Source: Azoarcus sp. L1K30
Lineage (GTDB): Bacteria > Pseudomonadota > Gammaproteobacteria > Burkholderiales > Rhodocyclaceae
Length of the DNA: 64,000 bases
Direction: 5' to 3'
Assembly (NCBI RefSeq): GCF_018122735.1
Contig: NZ_JAGRRD010000001.1
Coordinates: 3,024,999 to 3,088,998 of the forward strand
A program made the position numbers and the translations under genes. Positions 17,910-26,717 of the stretch are shown here, piece after piece. The notes beneath the pieces are model-generated. The model did not search any database, was not told where the DNA came from, and saw only the letters and a program-made list of their open reading frames with translations. Each line of letters begins with the position of its first letter. The stretch's first letter is position 1.

Positions 17910-20351
17910 TCAAGGGACAGACTTGGCCGGAGGCAAGATGTCGTCGGTTGGGGCTTCCGACGATTGCCCGAAGCCTTTCAGACCCTTCATCCGGGCGCGG
18001 AACTCTTCGCTGACATCGCGCATTTCCTGGTCCGAGCGGACAACGCGCGGGGTGATGACAACCAACAACTCGGTACGGGCGCTGGAATTCGCAGTGGAGC
18101 CGAAGAGATTGCCAAGGACCGGAATATCGTGCAGCAAGGGCACACCGGATTTGCCATTAGTGGTGTTGTCTCGGATCAGGCCACCAAGGACGAGCGTTTC
18201 ACCCGAACGAACTGCCACCTTGCTCGAAATCTGGCGCTGAAGGAAGGCACGCTGCCCGGTTGCAGTATCAATCTGCTCCCCCACATCCGTGACCGATTGA
18301 TCGACTTGCATGGTGACGACATTGCCGGCATTGACCGATGGGGTCACCGCAAGCGCCACCCCGGTATCCTTGTATTGAATTGACTCGGTGGTCGTATTGT
18401 CCCCGACCGTCGTAGCAGTTTTCACCGGTTGCTGATCACCCACGATAATCGAGGCAGTGTGATTATCCAGCACCATCAGCGACGGGCTGGAGATGACCTT
18501 GACCAAGGACTTTTCCGCCAAGGCATTCAGAACCGCCCGAATATCGCCAAGGGGATTGCTTATCGAGTACGAAAAACCCGCGAGCGCGCCGCCCAATACC
18601 CCGCCGCCCGTTGTGCTCAAAACCCCCTTACCGCTGTAACCGTTCGCCAGATGGTCCTGGAAATACCATTGGAGACCGTACCTCAAATCATCCTTCAACG
18701 TTACCTCGATGATGCTGGCCTCGATCAGAACCTGAGTTGGCGACACATCGAGCCGCTTCAGTGTCGACTCGATCTTGGTGTAGTCGGAAGCCGTCCCCCA
18801 AACCAGAATCGCATTGTTAAGTTCGTCGGCGATGACGCGGATGCCGTTTCCGCTGGCAATCGCCGTGACGGCTGGCGTCTGCGCTGCACCCGTGCTGCCT
18901 GACAACGCACCTGTGGTGGTGCCCAGCGCACCGGCGCCCGAGGTCGACGTACCCAGGAGGCTGCTTCGCGACGCACCGGAGGACGAAAGTCCGCTCACCC
19001 CAAAGCCGCTTGAGGTAGCGCTCACCGCGCGCTGCCCCCGGGCCACGCCGCTATCGGTCTTGGTGCCGGCGGACTGGCCAGTGCCAAAGATACCGTTGAG
19101 CACGGTGGCCAAGTGAGAGGCCGAACCATTCTGCACCGGGTATACATATAGGCGCGCCTCGGTTTCACCACTGCCCGGTTGATCGAGACGCTCGATCCAC
19201 TCACGGGCCTGATCCAGGTAAGCCGCCCGCGGCGTGACCACCAGAATGCTGTTCAGCCGCTCGATGGGCATGACCCGCAGTGCGCCATACAGCGGATGCG
19301 CCTCGGACAGCGCAGCGGTTGACGCCGCATTGCCGGGCGCCCCCGCCTTGGCGCCTTCTGCCGCCGCCGTGCCTCCGCCACCGGAGGTCATGAGACGCAA
19401 CGCGGTATCCACTTCGCGCACGGTCGCATACTTCAGCGGAAAGACCCCCACCGACATGCCCTTGAGCAAGTCGACGTCAAAGGTATTGACGATTTCCATC
19501 CAGCCTTCGACCTGACTCCGGGTGCCCGCCAGCACGAGCAGGTTGCGCAGCGTATCCACGCGCAGGAAGGCATCCGGCGTCGCGACCGGGCGCAGGATTT
19601 CGGCCATCTCGGCAGCGCCGATATAGCTGAGCGGCACGACGACCGATCCGAAACCTGCCGGGAGCGGTCCGGAACCGACGCGCCGCGGTGCCGACACGAT
19701 GCCCTTCAGGCTCTCGGGCTTGCCAATGTGATAGACACCGCGCGTATCCCGTGCCATCAGGATACCGTTGGCCTGCAGCACGCTCTCGAGCACCAGCAAG
19801 GCCTGATCCGTGGAAATGCTGCCCTGCGTGGACAGCGTGATCGTGCCAGCCAGTGGCGGATGGATCACATAATCGGCACCTGCCGCATCTTCGAGGACTG
19901 CTACCAGCACGTCGGCGATCGGAGCCTGTTCGAATTTGAGCGTCAGTGCTTTCTCGCGCAGCGGCCGGATGTTCGCCGAAGGCGGGCGCGGCTTCGCGAT
20001 GACCTGATCGTTGCCACGCAGGATGCGCGGCTTTGCACTCTTGTCGGCATCGGCATTCGTCGTATCGGCAACTTTGCTGTCCGCACTGTCCGGACGCGCG
20101 CCGGCGGCGACGGTCGAACTGGTCGCCCCCGCCTTTTCCGCAACAGGCTGGTTGCCGCCCGGCGCGGAAGCCGGCGCGGCCGATACGTCGGTGACGGTCG
20201 CCTCAACCACTGGAGCCGGCGGGCCCGAACGGTCGGCCAGCGCCGACGGGGCGGGGGAAGGCTGCGCGATCGCCGTGTTGATCATGCCGCAGGCACACAA
20301 CAGGGACACGAGCGTGAGCAATCGATTGAGGGGCATTGATAAGAAGGTCAT
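17910..20351 (-). CDS. gspD: Type II secretion system secretin GspD
   Basis: 813 aa. The ATG at 20351 overlaps the preceding stop by 4 nt. It has a signal peptide (L-L-C-A-C-G-M-I-N-T-A-I-A-Q), a Pro/Ala/Ser-rich linker to about 115, then N-domains: A-L-T-L-K-F-E-Q-A-P-I-A-D-V-L-V-A-V-L opens the N0/STN-like part, and N1-N3 follow with an inserted Gly/Ser/Ala-rich stretch around 440-500. The secretin core has V-L-I-E-A-S-I-I-E-V-T-L, V-K-V-I-S-S-P-S-L-M-V-L-D-N, and the C-terminal V-P-L-L-H-D-I-P-V-L-G-N-L-F. It forms the outer-membrane channel of the Xps-type system encoded here. The low-complexity loop in N3 is common in GspD. Confidence 0.96.
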   Translation of the reverse strand: MTFLSMPLNRLLTLVSLLCACGMINTAIAQPSPAPSALADRSGPPAPVVEATVTDVSAAPASAPGGNQPVAEKAGATSSTVAAGARPDSADSKVADTTNADADKSAKPRILRGNDQVIAKPRPPSANIRPLREKALTLKFEQAPIADVLVAVLEDAAGADYVIHPPLAGTITLSTQGSISTDQALLVLESVLQANGILMARDTRGVYHIGKPESLKGIVSAPRRVGSGPLPAGFGSVVVPLSYIGAAEMAEILRPVATPDAFLRVDTLRNLLVLAGTRSQVEGWMEIVNTFDVDLLKGMSVGVFPLKYATVREVDTALRLMTSGGGGTAAAEGAKAGAPGNAASTAALSEAHPLYGALRVMPIERLNSILVVTPRAAYLDQAREWIERLDQPGSGETEARLYVYPVQNGSASHLATVLNGIFGTGQSAGTKTDSGVARGQRAVSATSSGFGVSGLSSSGASRSSLLGTSTSGAGALGTTTGALSGSTGAAQTPAVTAIASGNGIRVIADELNNAILVWGTASDYTKIESTLKRLDVSPTQVLIEASIIEVTLKDDLRYGLQWYFQDHLANGYSGKGVLSTTGGGVLGGALAGFSYSISNPLGDIRAVLNALAEKSLVKVISSPSLMVLDNHTASIIVGDQQPVKTATTVGDNTTTESIQYKDTGVALAVTPSVNAGNVVTMQVDQSVTDVGEQIDTATGQRAFLQRQISSKVAVRSGETLVLGGLIRDNTTNGKSGVPLLHDIPVLGNLFGSTANSSARTELLVVITPRVVRSDQEMRDVSEEFRARMKGLKGFGQSSEAPTDDILPPAKSVP

Positions 20352-21019
20352 TGAGGCATCGGTTCCGGCGGCAAACCATTCTGAATACGGAGGACATTGT
20401 TGCGGGCAATCCGCTCGCGCACACGGTCCTGTGCAGTTTTCATGCCGCCAGGCCGGGCAGGCGCGGCAGCGGGGCGCTCGGGAGCCGGGCGCTCGGCAAC
20501 CGAGACACCGCCAGCGGACGGATCCGCCGCGGCGGCTGCAATTCCCCAGGCACGCTCGAGCGCGAGCGTGCGGGTTTCGCCATCGGCGACAAAGATTGCC
20601 TGGCGCCCTTCGGCACGTTCAAGCGTCCACTTACCGAGCTTCTCGCCAAAACGCAGACGTCGAGTCTTGCCTTCGGCGACGACCACTGCACTCCCCCTGT
20701 TGCCGCCCGCATCAATCAGTGCAAGAAGCCGGGCGCCAGCAAGGCCATCGACGACAGCCACTGCAGCCTCGCCAGCCTTCTGCTCGGGTGGGGGCGGACG
20801 CCGATCGGCGGCGAAAAGCGGCCGCTCGACCGTTTCGCGGAATCGGCCGAGATCGATCGGAGACACCGGCTGCGAAGCCGGTTTGAAGGTTTGCGCATCG
20901 GGTGCAAGCGGCGCCGGTGCCTTCCATGAATATCGAGCGGGGTCGGACCACAGATAGGCGAGCACGACTGCAAGCAGCAGCCCGAGTCCGATCAGCACCG
21001 ACGAGATCGATGTTTTCAT
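20348..21019 (-). CDS. gspN: Type II secretion system protein N (GspC/XpsN-type inner membrane connector)
   Basis: 223 aa. One N-terminal membrane span (V-L-I-G-L-G-L-L-L-A-V-V-L-A-Y-L-W) is followed by a periplasmic part with R-P-L-F-A-A-D-R-R-P-P, the motif at the start of the GspC homology region, and a small beta domain (L-L-A-L-I-D-A-G ... A-V-V-V-A-E-G-K). The Pro/Ala-rich tail has no PDZ. Place between gspM and gspD matches xpsN of Xanthomonas, which links the inner-membrane platform to the secretin. Start and stop overlap both neighbours by 4 nt. Confidence 0.72.
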   Translation of the reverse strand: MKTSISSVLIGLGLLLAVVLAYLWSDPARYSWKAPAPLAPDAQTFKPASQPVSPIDLGRFRETVERPLFAADRRPPPPEQKAGEAAVAVVDGLAGARLLALIDAGGNRGSAVVVAEGKTRRLRFGEKLGKWTLERAEGRQAIFVADGETRTLALERAWGIAAAAADPSAGGVSVAERPAPERPAAAPARPGGMKTAQDRVRERIARNNVLRIQNGLPPEPMPQ

Positions 21020-21564
21020 GGCGTCGAGTGCAGCACGAACAGGGTTAACTGAGCCTGAAGCTGCTGCGCGCCACCCGTACCACGGGAAATGCCACGCAGA
21101 GACAGGGATTCGATCGTCAGCGCAGGCGTCGACGCGGCCAATGCAGCAAGCGCGACCTGCAGCTGAGGCAATGTGCCCTCTCCACGCAATGCAATGGGAA
21201 TACGGTCGAAACCGTTTTCCTTCTGGGCCGGCAACACCTGGCTACTGGAAATCGTCATGCCCGCGCCTTCGACTGCACGCCTGGCACGCTGCTGTGCATC
21301 ATTGCCGGCCTGGCTGATATCGAGCGAGGCGGGATAGGCGACACGCGCAACCGCCGCTTCGGCCTCAGCGGCACTGTTCTTCAGTTCTTCGGCAACCGAC
21401 TCCAGCCCTTTCAGCCGTGCATAGCGAGGCTCGATTTCCGCCAGCTTGGCCTCGGCCCAGCGGTGCTTCGAAACCACGTACGAAACCGGTACGGACAGGA
21501 TGGCCAGCACCATCAGCATCGAAACACCGATAACGATATAGGGACGGCTGCGAAGCAAATTCAT
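21016..21564 (-). CDS. gspM: Type II secretion system protein GspM
   Basis: 182 aa: a short cytoplasmic start (N-L-L-R-S-R-P-Y), one membrane span at about 9-30, a coiled-coil stretch to about 80, and a ferredoxin-like periplasmic domain ending R-G-I-S-R-G-T-G-G-A-Q-Q-L-Q-A-Q-L-T. This is the GspM/PilO-like plan. It pairs with GspL in the inner-membrane platform. The ATG overlaps the gspL stop by 4 nt. Confidence 0.82.
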   Translation of the reverse strand: MNLLRSRPYIVIGVSMLMVLAILSVPVSYVVSKHRWAEAKLAEIEPRYARLKGLESVAEELKNSAAEAEAAVARVAYPASLDISQAGNDAQQRARRAVEGAGMTISSSQVLPAQKENGFDRIPIALRGEGTLPQLQVALAALAASTPALTIESLSLRGISRGTGGAQQLQAQLTLFVLHSTP

Positions 21565-22586
21565 GAACCTGCCGCCTCCCCGACCGCCGTATACTCGATG
21601 GTAAAACTCTCCTTGCCCGTACCTGCTCGCGCGGACGCGGAAGGCGCACGTACATCGCGGAAGGACGGCTGCGCGCCGAGCTTTTGCATGAGCCCCGCCG
21701 CGTTGTCCGTCTGCCCCGCCATACGCACCTTGTCCCCGCGAATCTCCAGGAGGTTAAGCACGGTGTCATCTGGAAGCTGCTGCGTCAGCGTATTGATCAG
21801 GGCCAGTGCGGAAACTGGTTGCCCCAGAATGCCCTGCGCGGCGGCGATGCGCTCATTGGCGGCCACGATGCGCTCGCGCAATGCCGCCTGCGGCGCGGCA
21901 GTACCCACCAGTGCGGTATAGGCCAGCTGCGCCTCAATGGCGCGCTCACGCAACTGCAAGGTCGGGGTCAGAAGGATACCCGCCACGAGCAGAACAACGA
22001 TGCCGAGCACGCCGAGTACGCGCGCACGCGCGCGGCGCGTACGCTTGTGGCGCGTGTTCTCGCCATAACCGGGAAACGCGATCTGTCCCGGCGCCCAGAC
22101 TTCCGCCTGGGCATCGCCGATACGCGATCGCTGTGCATCGAGACAGGCCGCAATGCGACGCTTTGAGGTCAGCACGAGATCGACCAGCATGCCCGCATCG
22201 GCAGACCTCAAGCGATAGGTCCACGCCAGATCTTCTGCAGCAAAGGGGCTCGCCGAACTGGCCTCGAGTTCGATGGCGGCTCGAAGCTCCGCGTCCGCCA
22301 TCGGCGGCAGTACAAGGCTGCGGCGCAGCAGATCGTCTTCGTCGAGTTCGATTGCCACGCACCTGACGTTCGGACTCGCCGCAGCAAGCACCTCGCCGTC
22401 AAGGGCGCAGAACTCACTGCCATCCGCGCGCAAGACACGCACAGGCTCCTGGGGCGTGAGCCAAGCGAGCATGGGCAGGTGCAGCGCCTCGTCCCAACCC
22501 ATGCGCATGAAGTCCGCCACGGCACCGAGGTCGTAGCCGAACAACTGAAGTTGATCGCGCGAAAGCGCGCGCGCCGTTGCAGTCAT
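21561..22586 (-). CDS. gspL: Type II secretion system protein GspL (PilM/PilN-like)
   Basis: 341 aa from the ATG at 22586, which overlaps the gspK stop by 4 nt; the frame extends upstream inside gspK. The first about 175 residues are a reduced actin-like cytoplasmic domain (L-F-G-Y-D-L-G-A-V-A-D-F; later L-P-P-M-A-D-A-E-L-R-A-A-I-E-L-E-A). A basic stretch (R-H-K-R-T-R-R-A-R-A-R) precedes one membrane span (V-L-G-V-L-G-I-V-V-L-L-V-A-G-I-L-L), then a PilN-like periplasmic domain with coiled coil. In the family it recruits the GspE ATPase to the platform. Confidence 0.85.
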   Translation of the reverse strand: MTATARALSRDQLQLFGYDLGAVADFMRMGWDEALHLPMLAWLTPQEPVRVLRADGSEFCALDGEVLAAASPNVRCVAIELDEDDLLRRSLVLPPMADAELRAAIELEASSASPFAAEDLAWTYRLRSADAGMLVDLVLTSKRRIAACLDAQRSRIGDAQAEVWAPGQIAFPGYGENTRHKRTRRARARVLGVLGIVVLLVAGILLTPTLQLRERAIEAQLAYTALVGTAAPQAALRERIVAANERIAAAQGILGQPVSALALINTLTQQLPDDTVLNLLEIRGDKVRMAGQTDNAAGLMQKLGAQPSFRDVRAPSASARAGTGKESFTIEYTAVGEAAGS

Positions 22587-23491
22587 CTGGAATGCGGCTC
22601 GATAGTCGGTTCGAGACGCTGGCCCGTACGCAGGACGCGCCAAGGCACACGCTGCAGCGCCATGACAGACACGTCGATCTCCTGAGTCCGAACCATCGTT
22701 GCTCCACTGGACAGAGGCACCCTCGCCTCAATTCGGAAACGCGACGCGGATGACCTCGCCACATTTGCCGGATTCAGGCCCGTCGTATCCGCCAGGTTTG
22801 CATCGGCAGTACGGGCCTCGAATATTCGCTTTGCCAACTCGACATTCCCGCCCGCCAAGACGACCAGCACAGAAAACGGCGCTGCCATGGGGTCGACCTT
22901 ATCGTGCCGACCATCCACCGTGACAAAGGACGCCACTCTACCATAAAGGCCAATATCGACCCCGAGCACCTGTAACAGATCCTCTACGGCTTCGAATCGG
23001 TTTCCGCGCGTCAGAAAATGGCTGCCCGCGGCAATATAGGCGGGATCTTCCGCGCCCATCGCACGCGGCACATCGTCTGCGTCGCGCCAGTCAACAATCC
23101 GATCTGCGAGCATCCGTGCCGCATCGGGCTCGACCCCCGCGGCAATGACGAAGAGTTGCTCGAGCAAGTCGGAAGATGCCGCGCTCAGATCGATCAAGCC
23201 ATTCAAGGGCACGACGGTGACATCGATCGCATGACCATCGAAATCGACCTGCACTTCACGGTAGCGGTTGCGCTCGTCGCCGGCAGCACTCAACTGCGCG
23301 GCAATCAATCTGATGGCCCCATCGCCCAATGCCGCACCTTCGGACATGTTTCGTTGCGTACTGACAACGCGCAATTCGCCGCGCATAGTGTAGATCAGCC
23401 CGGTCACGATGAGACTGAGTGCCGCCACCATCCACAGCACCGCAATCAGCGCAAGTCCGCGTGCCCTGGCTCGACGTGTGTGCCGCCTCAT
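22583..23491 (-). CDS. gspK: Type II secretion minor pseudopilin GspK
   Basis: 302 aa from the ATG at 23491, 1 nt after the gspJ stop. The frame stays open to 23842, but that extension lies inside gspJ and is shadow. The N-terminus is a prepilin-like leader: basic R-R-A-R-A-R-G then L-A-L-I-A-V-L-W-M-V-A-A-L. As usual for GspK, the E at +5 is absent (V-L-W-M here). The large body includes I-V-D-W-R-D-A-D-D and the Gly-rich L-T-R-G-N-R-F-E-A-V-E-D-L-L-Q-V of the GspK alpha insertion. It caps the pseudopilus with GspI and GspJ. Confidence 0.9.
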   Translation of the reverse strand: MRRHTRRARARGLALIAVLWMVAALSLIVTGLIYTMRGELRVVSTQRNMSEGAALGDGAIRLIAAQLSAAGDERNRYREVQVDFDGHAIDVTVVPLNGLIDLSAASSDLLEQLFVIAAGVEPDAARMLADRIVDWRDADDVPRAMGAEDPAYIAAGSHFLTRGNRFEAVEDLLQVLGVDIGLYGRVASFVTVDGRHDKVDPMAAPFSVLVVLAGGNVELAKRIFEARTADANLADTTGLNPANVARSSASRFRIEARVPLSSGATMVRTQEIDVSVMALQRVPWRVLRTGQRLEPTIEPHSR

Positions 23492-23492
23492 C

Positions 23493-24146
23493 TCAATAGG
23501 GCCCGAACGTGGCGCCACCGGCGCCGCTGTCACCCGACAGCAGTGGTCGAAAAGCGGTGACGATGTCGGGCCAACGGTCTCCTCCGCGCTGCAAGGACAG
23601 GCGTACGTGGGAAGGCAAACGGTCAGGAAACGGCCAGGCTTCAAGCCAGGCGCCGCCAGGCGCCTCCGGATCCAGGAACGCAATGCTGAAACCGTCGAGA
23701 TCGCCGACAAGCACCCTGCGTTCGACCGGCACGTTCTGCCTCCGCGCCTCCTGTTCGACGTATTGCTGGAAATACAGCACGAGCTCGGCCCCGTCCCCGC
23801 CTTTTTCGGCCACGAGACGGAAGTGGTACAGGCCGCCGGCACTTTGTCTTGCCGGCATGACCCCGATCCAGGAAAGCTCTCCTGCCGCGCCCATGAAATC
23901 GAGGCGGGTACCGGGCTGGCCCTCCTGTTCGCGCCGCTTGATTGCTACTCGGGTGAGCAGGCTATCCAGAAAAGCAGTCGTCACGCGCAGGTCGTCCTCG
24001 AGCCGAATGCGTTCGCCGACGCGCTGCTCCGCCGTCGCAAACGAATGCATCGCCGCGCCAAGTCCAAGCGCGATGAACGACAGCAGGGCCATGACCACGA
24101 TCAGTTCGACCAGCGTAAAGCCCTCGAAGTGCGCCGGCCGGGTCAT
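23493..24146 (-). CDS. gspJ: Type II secretion minor pseudopilin GspJ
   Basis: 217 aa from the ATG at 24146, overlapping the gspI stop by 4 nt. Prepilin cleavage site: H-F-E-G then F-T-L-V-E-L-I-V-V-M-A-L-L, with the conserved Glu at +5. The rest is a GspJ beta domain (R-F-R-L-V-A-E-K-G and E-L-V-L-Y-F-Q-Q-Y). Length is normal for the family. Confidence 0.9.
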   Translation of the reverse strand: MTRPAHFEGFTLVELIVVMALLSFIALGLGAAMHSFATAEQRVGERIRLEDDLRVTTAFLDSLLTRVAIKRREQEGQPGTRLDFMGAAGELSWIGVMPARQSAGGLYHFRLVAEKGGDGAELVLYFQQYVEQEARRQNVPVERRVLVGDLDGFSIAFLDPEAPGGAWLEAWPFPDRLPSHVRLSLQRGGDRWPDIVTAFRPLLSGDSGAGGATFGPY

Positions 24147-24520
24147 GGCGTCACTGCCTTCGCCTGGGGCAGGAGCGTGACCAGCTCGAAGTTGCGATGA
24201 CGCTGACCATCCTGCCAGCCGACGTCCACGCTGACACGATGAAAGCTGACGCCGCCGACCACGTCCGGCCACGGCGTGCTCGTGACCCGCCACTGATATT
24301 CCTGAAACGCCCCCTGCTCGTTCCAGCCAGAGGCCTCGACGTCATCGCGTCCAGCGAGCACGGATTCGGCCAACAGAATGGCGCGCGAATAGTTGCGCGT
24401 ATCCGAGACGTTGCGAACGCTGCCGCCGCTGGCGTTGTAAAGCGCGCCAAGCGAAAAGGCCATGATCGAGAAGGCGACGAGCAGTTCGAGCAGCGAGAAG
24501 CCGGATTGGGTCTTCTTCAA
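24143..24520 (-). CDS. gspI: Type II secretion minor pseudopilin GspI, TTG start
   Basis: 125 aa. The start is a TTG at 24520 that shares bases with the gspH stop (TTGA). No ATG exists at the right place before the cleavage site K-K-T-Q-S-G then F-S-L-L-E-L-L-V-A-F, with Glu at +5. R-A-I-L-L-A-E-S-V-L-A-G-R is the usual second helix. The weak start codon would keep the level of this tip protein low and couple it to gspH translation. Confidence 0.88.
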   Translation of the reverse strand: MKKTQSGFSLLELLVAFSIMAFSLGALYNASGGSVRNVSDTRNYSRAILLAESVLAGRDDVEASGWNEQGAFQEYQWRVTSTPWPDVVGGVSFHRVSVDVGWQDGQRHRNFELVTLLPQAKAVTP

Positions 24521-24981
24521 GGAACAATGCTCTCCTGGCTTACCCGACCCGAAAGCCAGTCAACCCGCACGCGGACACCGGCTCCCGATGCCCGCACGAT
24601 CTCGATGCTGCCGCCAGTGGCGCCACCTCCGGGCAAAAAACGAATGCCCGCACCGCGATCGGGGTCGAATTCGGACGCAGCCACCGTCGCACGCAGTTCG
24701 AGTCCGTCCGGCACCGTTCGTACCGGCCCGCCGTCGAGTCGATAGGACTTCTGTCGGAGATTGACCTCGAACACCGCTTCGCGCCCCTCCGTCTGGGCAA
24801 TGTACCGTGCGGATCTCAGATCCGAAAACACATGCCCCACGGTCTCCCGATAGCGGGCGGCGTCCTGCATGCGCTCGAAGGCTGGCGGCGCAAGCGCCAC
24901 CAGCAACGCAGCAATGGCAAAGACGACAATCAGCTCGAGGAGCGTGAAGCCTGCCGTCCTCCGCTTTCCGGGCATGCCCAT
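24517..24981 (-). CDS. gspH: Type II secretion minor pseudopilin GspH
   Basis: 154 aa from the ATG at 24981; a second ATG two codons later is possible, and a longer frame upstream lies inside gspG. Cleavage site: K-R-R-T-A-G then F-T-L-L-E-L-I-V-V-F, with Glu at +5. The body has the FimT/GspH beta pattern (F-S-D-L-R-S-A-R-Y-I-A-Q-T-E-G-R). The gene begins 13 bp after gspG. Confidence 0.87.
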   Translation of the reverse strand: MGMPGKRRTAGFTLLELIVVFAIAALLVALAPPAFERMQDAARYRETVGHVFSDLRSARYIAQTEGREAVFEVNLRQKSYRLDGGPVRTVPDGLELRATVAASEFDPDRGAGIRFLPGGGATGGSIEIVRASGAGVRVRVDWLSGRVSQESIVP

Positions 24982-24994
24982 GCCGCCCGGCAGC

Positions 24995-25432
24995 TTACTG
25001 GGTGTTTCTGATATCGGCGTTCTCGCCCTCACCACCCGGCGCGCCATCTCCGCCGAGGGAGAGAATCTCGAGTCCCCCGTTGGGACCGGGATTGGCGTAT
25101 TTGTAGGCATTGCCCCACGGATCGACCGGCACCGAGCTACCCTTCAAATAGGGGCCGTTCCAGCCACCTACCGTGCCGGGGCGCTTCACCAGTGCCTCCA
25201 GGCCTTCGTTGGTGGAGGGAAAACGGCCGACGTCCAGCTTGTATATCTCGAGTGCCTTCTCGAGGTCGGAAATCTGCACGGCAGCAGTCTTGGACTTCGC
25301 TCCGCCGAGCTGACCGAGCAATCTTGGCCCGACCAGGCCCGCAAGCAAGGTCAGAATGGCCAGCACGACGAGAAGCTCAACCAGCGTAAAGCCACCCTCT
25401 GCCGCCTTGGATCGGCGCGAAAACAGACACAT
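24995..25432 (-). CDS. gspG: Type II secretion major pseudopilin GspG
   Basis: 145 aa from the ATG at 25432 with AGGAA upstream; the frame runs on to 25477 inside gspF. Cleavage site: A-A-E-G-G then F-T-L-V-E-L-L-V-V-L, with Glu at +5. The C-terminal part has the GspG calcium-site neighbourhood: G-R-F-P-S-T-N-E-G-L-E-A-L, D-P-W-G-N-A-Y-K-Y, and L-S-L-G-G-D-G. This is the main shaft subunit of the pseudopilus. Confidence 0.95.
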   Translation of the reverse strand: MCLFSRRSKAAEGGFTLVELLVVLAILTLLAGLVGPRLLGQLGGAKSKTAAVQISDLEKALEIYKLDVGRFPSTNEGLEALVKRPGTVGGWNGPYLKGSSVPVDPWGNAYKYANPGPNGGLEILSLGGDGAPGGEGENADIRNTQ

Positions 25433-25460
25433 GGGTTTGATTCCTAAACAAAAACGAAAA

Positions 25461-26717
25461 TTATACCGCGAGGTCATTGATGGACAGGATGCCCAGCAGG
25501 ATAGACACGATGATGCCGGCGATCAGCAAGCCCAGCGTAAGAATAAGTAACGGTTCGAGCATCGTCAGGCCACGCTTGATGCCGTTCTCCACATCACGAT
25601 CGAAAATGCGCGCCAACTCCAGTGCCATTGCATCGAGTCGTCCGGTTTCCTCCCCCACCCGGATCAAATTGATCGCCAGTGGTTCAAACAGCCCCGTTGC
25701 TGCCATCGCATCGCCGACTCTGGCGCCAGCTTTCATCTTTGGCGTGACATCGGCCAGCCTTGCGCGCAGACGGCGATTGCCCACCGTCTCCGTCGCAATG
25801 CCCAGCGCAGTGAGAATGGGAACGCCGTTTCCGAGTAGCGTACCCAGCGACCGTGAAAAACGTGTGATGTCATATTTGAGAACAAGGCGCCCCAGAATGG
25901 GGGTGGCCAGCATGCGAGACTGCAACCAGTCCCGCCCATCCTCAGTCCGCAGCCAACGCCGAACCACCCAGAAAAGAAGCGCGGAAGCGATGCCAAGGTA
26001 GACCCCGTACTCGGTGAAGAAACTGCCCAGATTCAATACAAAACGGGTCGGAAGGGGCAATGCATCGCCCATGTCGCGGAACAGCGACTCGAACTGGGGC
26101 ACGACGAAACCCAGCATCGCGATCAGGGACAATACCGCTACCGAGAGCAGAATGGCGGGATAGATGGTTGCTGAAATGACGCTATCCCGAAGCGCCCTCG
26201 ATCGCTCGAGGTGCTCGACAAGGCGCCCCATCACCTCGGCCAGACGACCACTCGCCTCCCCCGAACGGATCATGTTGATGTAAAAGTCACCAAAAAGCGC
26301 TCGATGGGCCAGGAGCGCCCGGCTCAGCGGCGCACCACCCTTGACGTCCTCCAGAATGCCTTTGACCAGCTCGGCCACGGCGGGCTTGTGGCTCATGCCG
26401 ATCAAGACCCGCAATGCGCTGTCCAGCGCCAAACCGGCACGCAACATGATCGACAACTCGGTCGTCAGCGCCAGCACGTCCGCCTGGCTGGCCGGCCCGC
26501 GCGACCGCCAGCCGCCCCGCTGCTCGGTACTGGAGGGGATGTTTGCATTCGAGTCGGGGCCGCGCGCGGCGCCAGTGCTCGCACCTTCGTCGATGCGGAT
26601 CGGCGTCAAGCCACGCTGGCGCAGTTGCCGCAAAGCCAACTGGCGGTTGGCCGCGTCGAGCACGCCCTCGCTTACGACGCCTTTTGCATCGGCTGCCCGA
26701 TAGGAAAACTCAGGCAT
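25461..26717 (-). CDS. gspF: Type II secretion inner membrane platform protein GspF
   Basis: 418 aa; its start overlaps gspE by 8 nt. The opening F-S-Y-R-A-A-D-A-K-G is the family's. Two T2SSF domains follow (about 90-210 and 290-410) with membrane spans at A-I-L-L-S-V-A-V-L-S-L-I-A-M-L, G-I-A-S-A-L-L-F-W-V-V and I-L-T-L-G-L-L-I-A-G-I-I-V. G-R-L-A-E-V-M and E-E-T-G-R-L-D-A-M are the repeated domain signatures. It couples ATPase motion to pseudopilus assembly. Confidence 0.95.
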   Translation of the reverse strand: MPEFSYRAADAKGVVSEGVLDAANRQLALRQLRQRGLTPIRIDEGASTGAARGPDSNANIPSSTEQRGGWRSRGPASQADVLALTTELSIMLRAGLALDSALRVLIGMSHKPAVAELVKGILEDVKGGAPLSRALLAHRALFGDFYINMIRSGEASGRLAEVMGRLVEHLERSRALRDSVISATIYPAILLSVAVLSLIAMLGFVVPQFESLFRDMGDALPLPTRFVLNLGSFFTEYGVYLGIASALLFWVVRRWLRTEDGRDWLQSRMLATPILGRLVLKYDITRFSRSLGTLLGNGVPILTALGIATETVGNRRLRARLADVTPKMKAGARVGDAMAATGLFEPLAINLIRVGEETGRLDAMALELARIFDRDVENGIKRGLTMLEPLLILTLGLLIAGIIVSILLGILSINDLAV

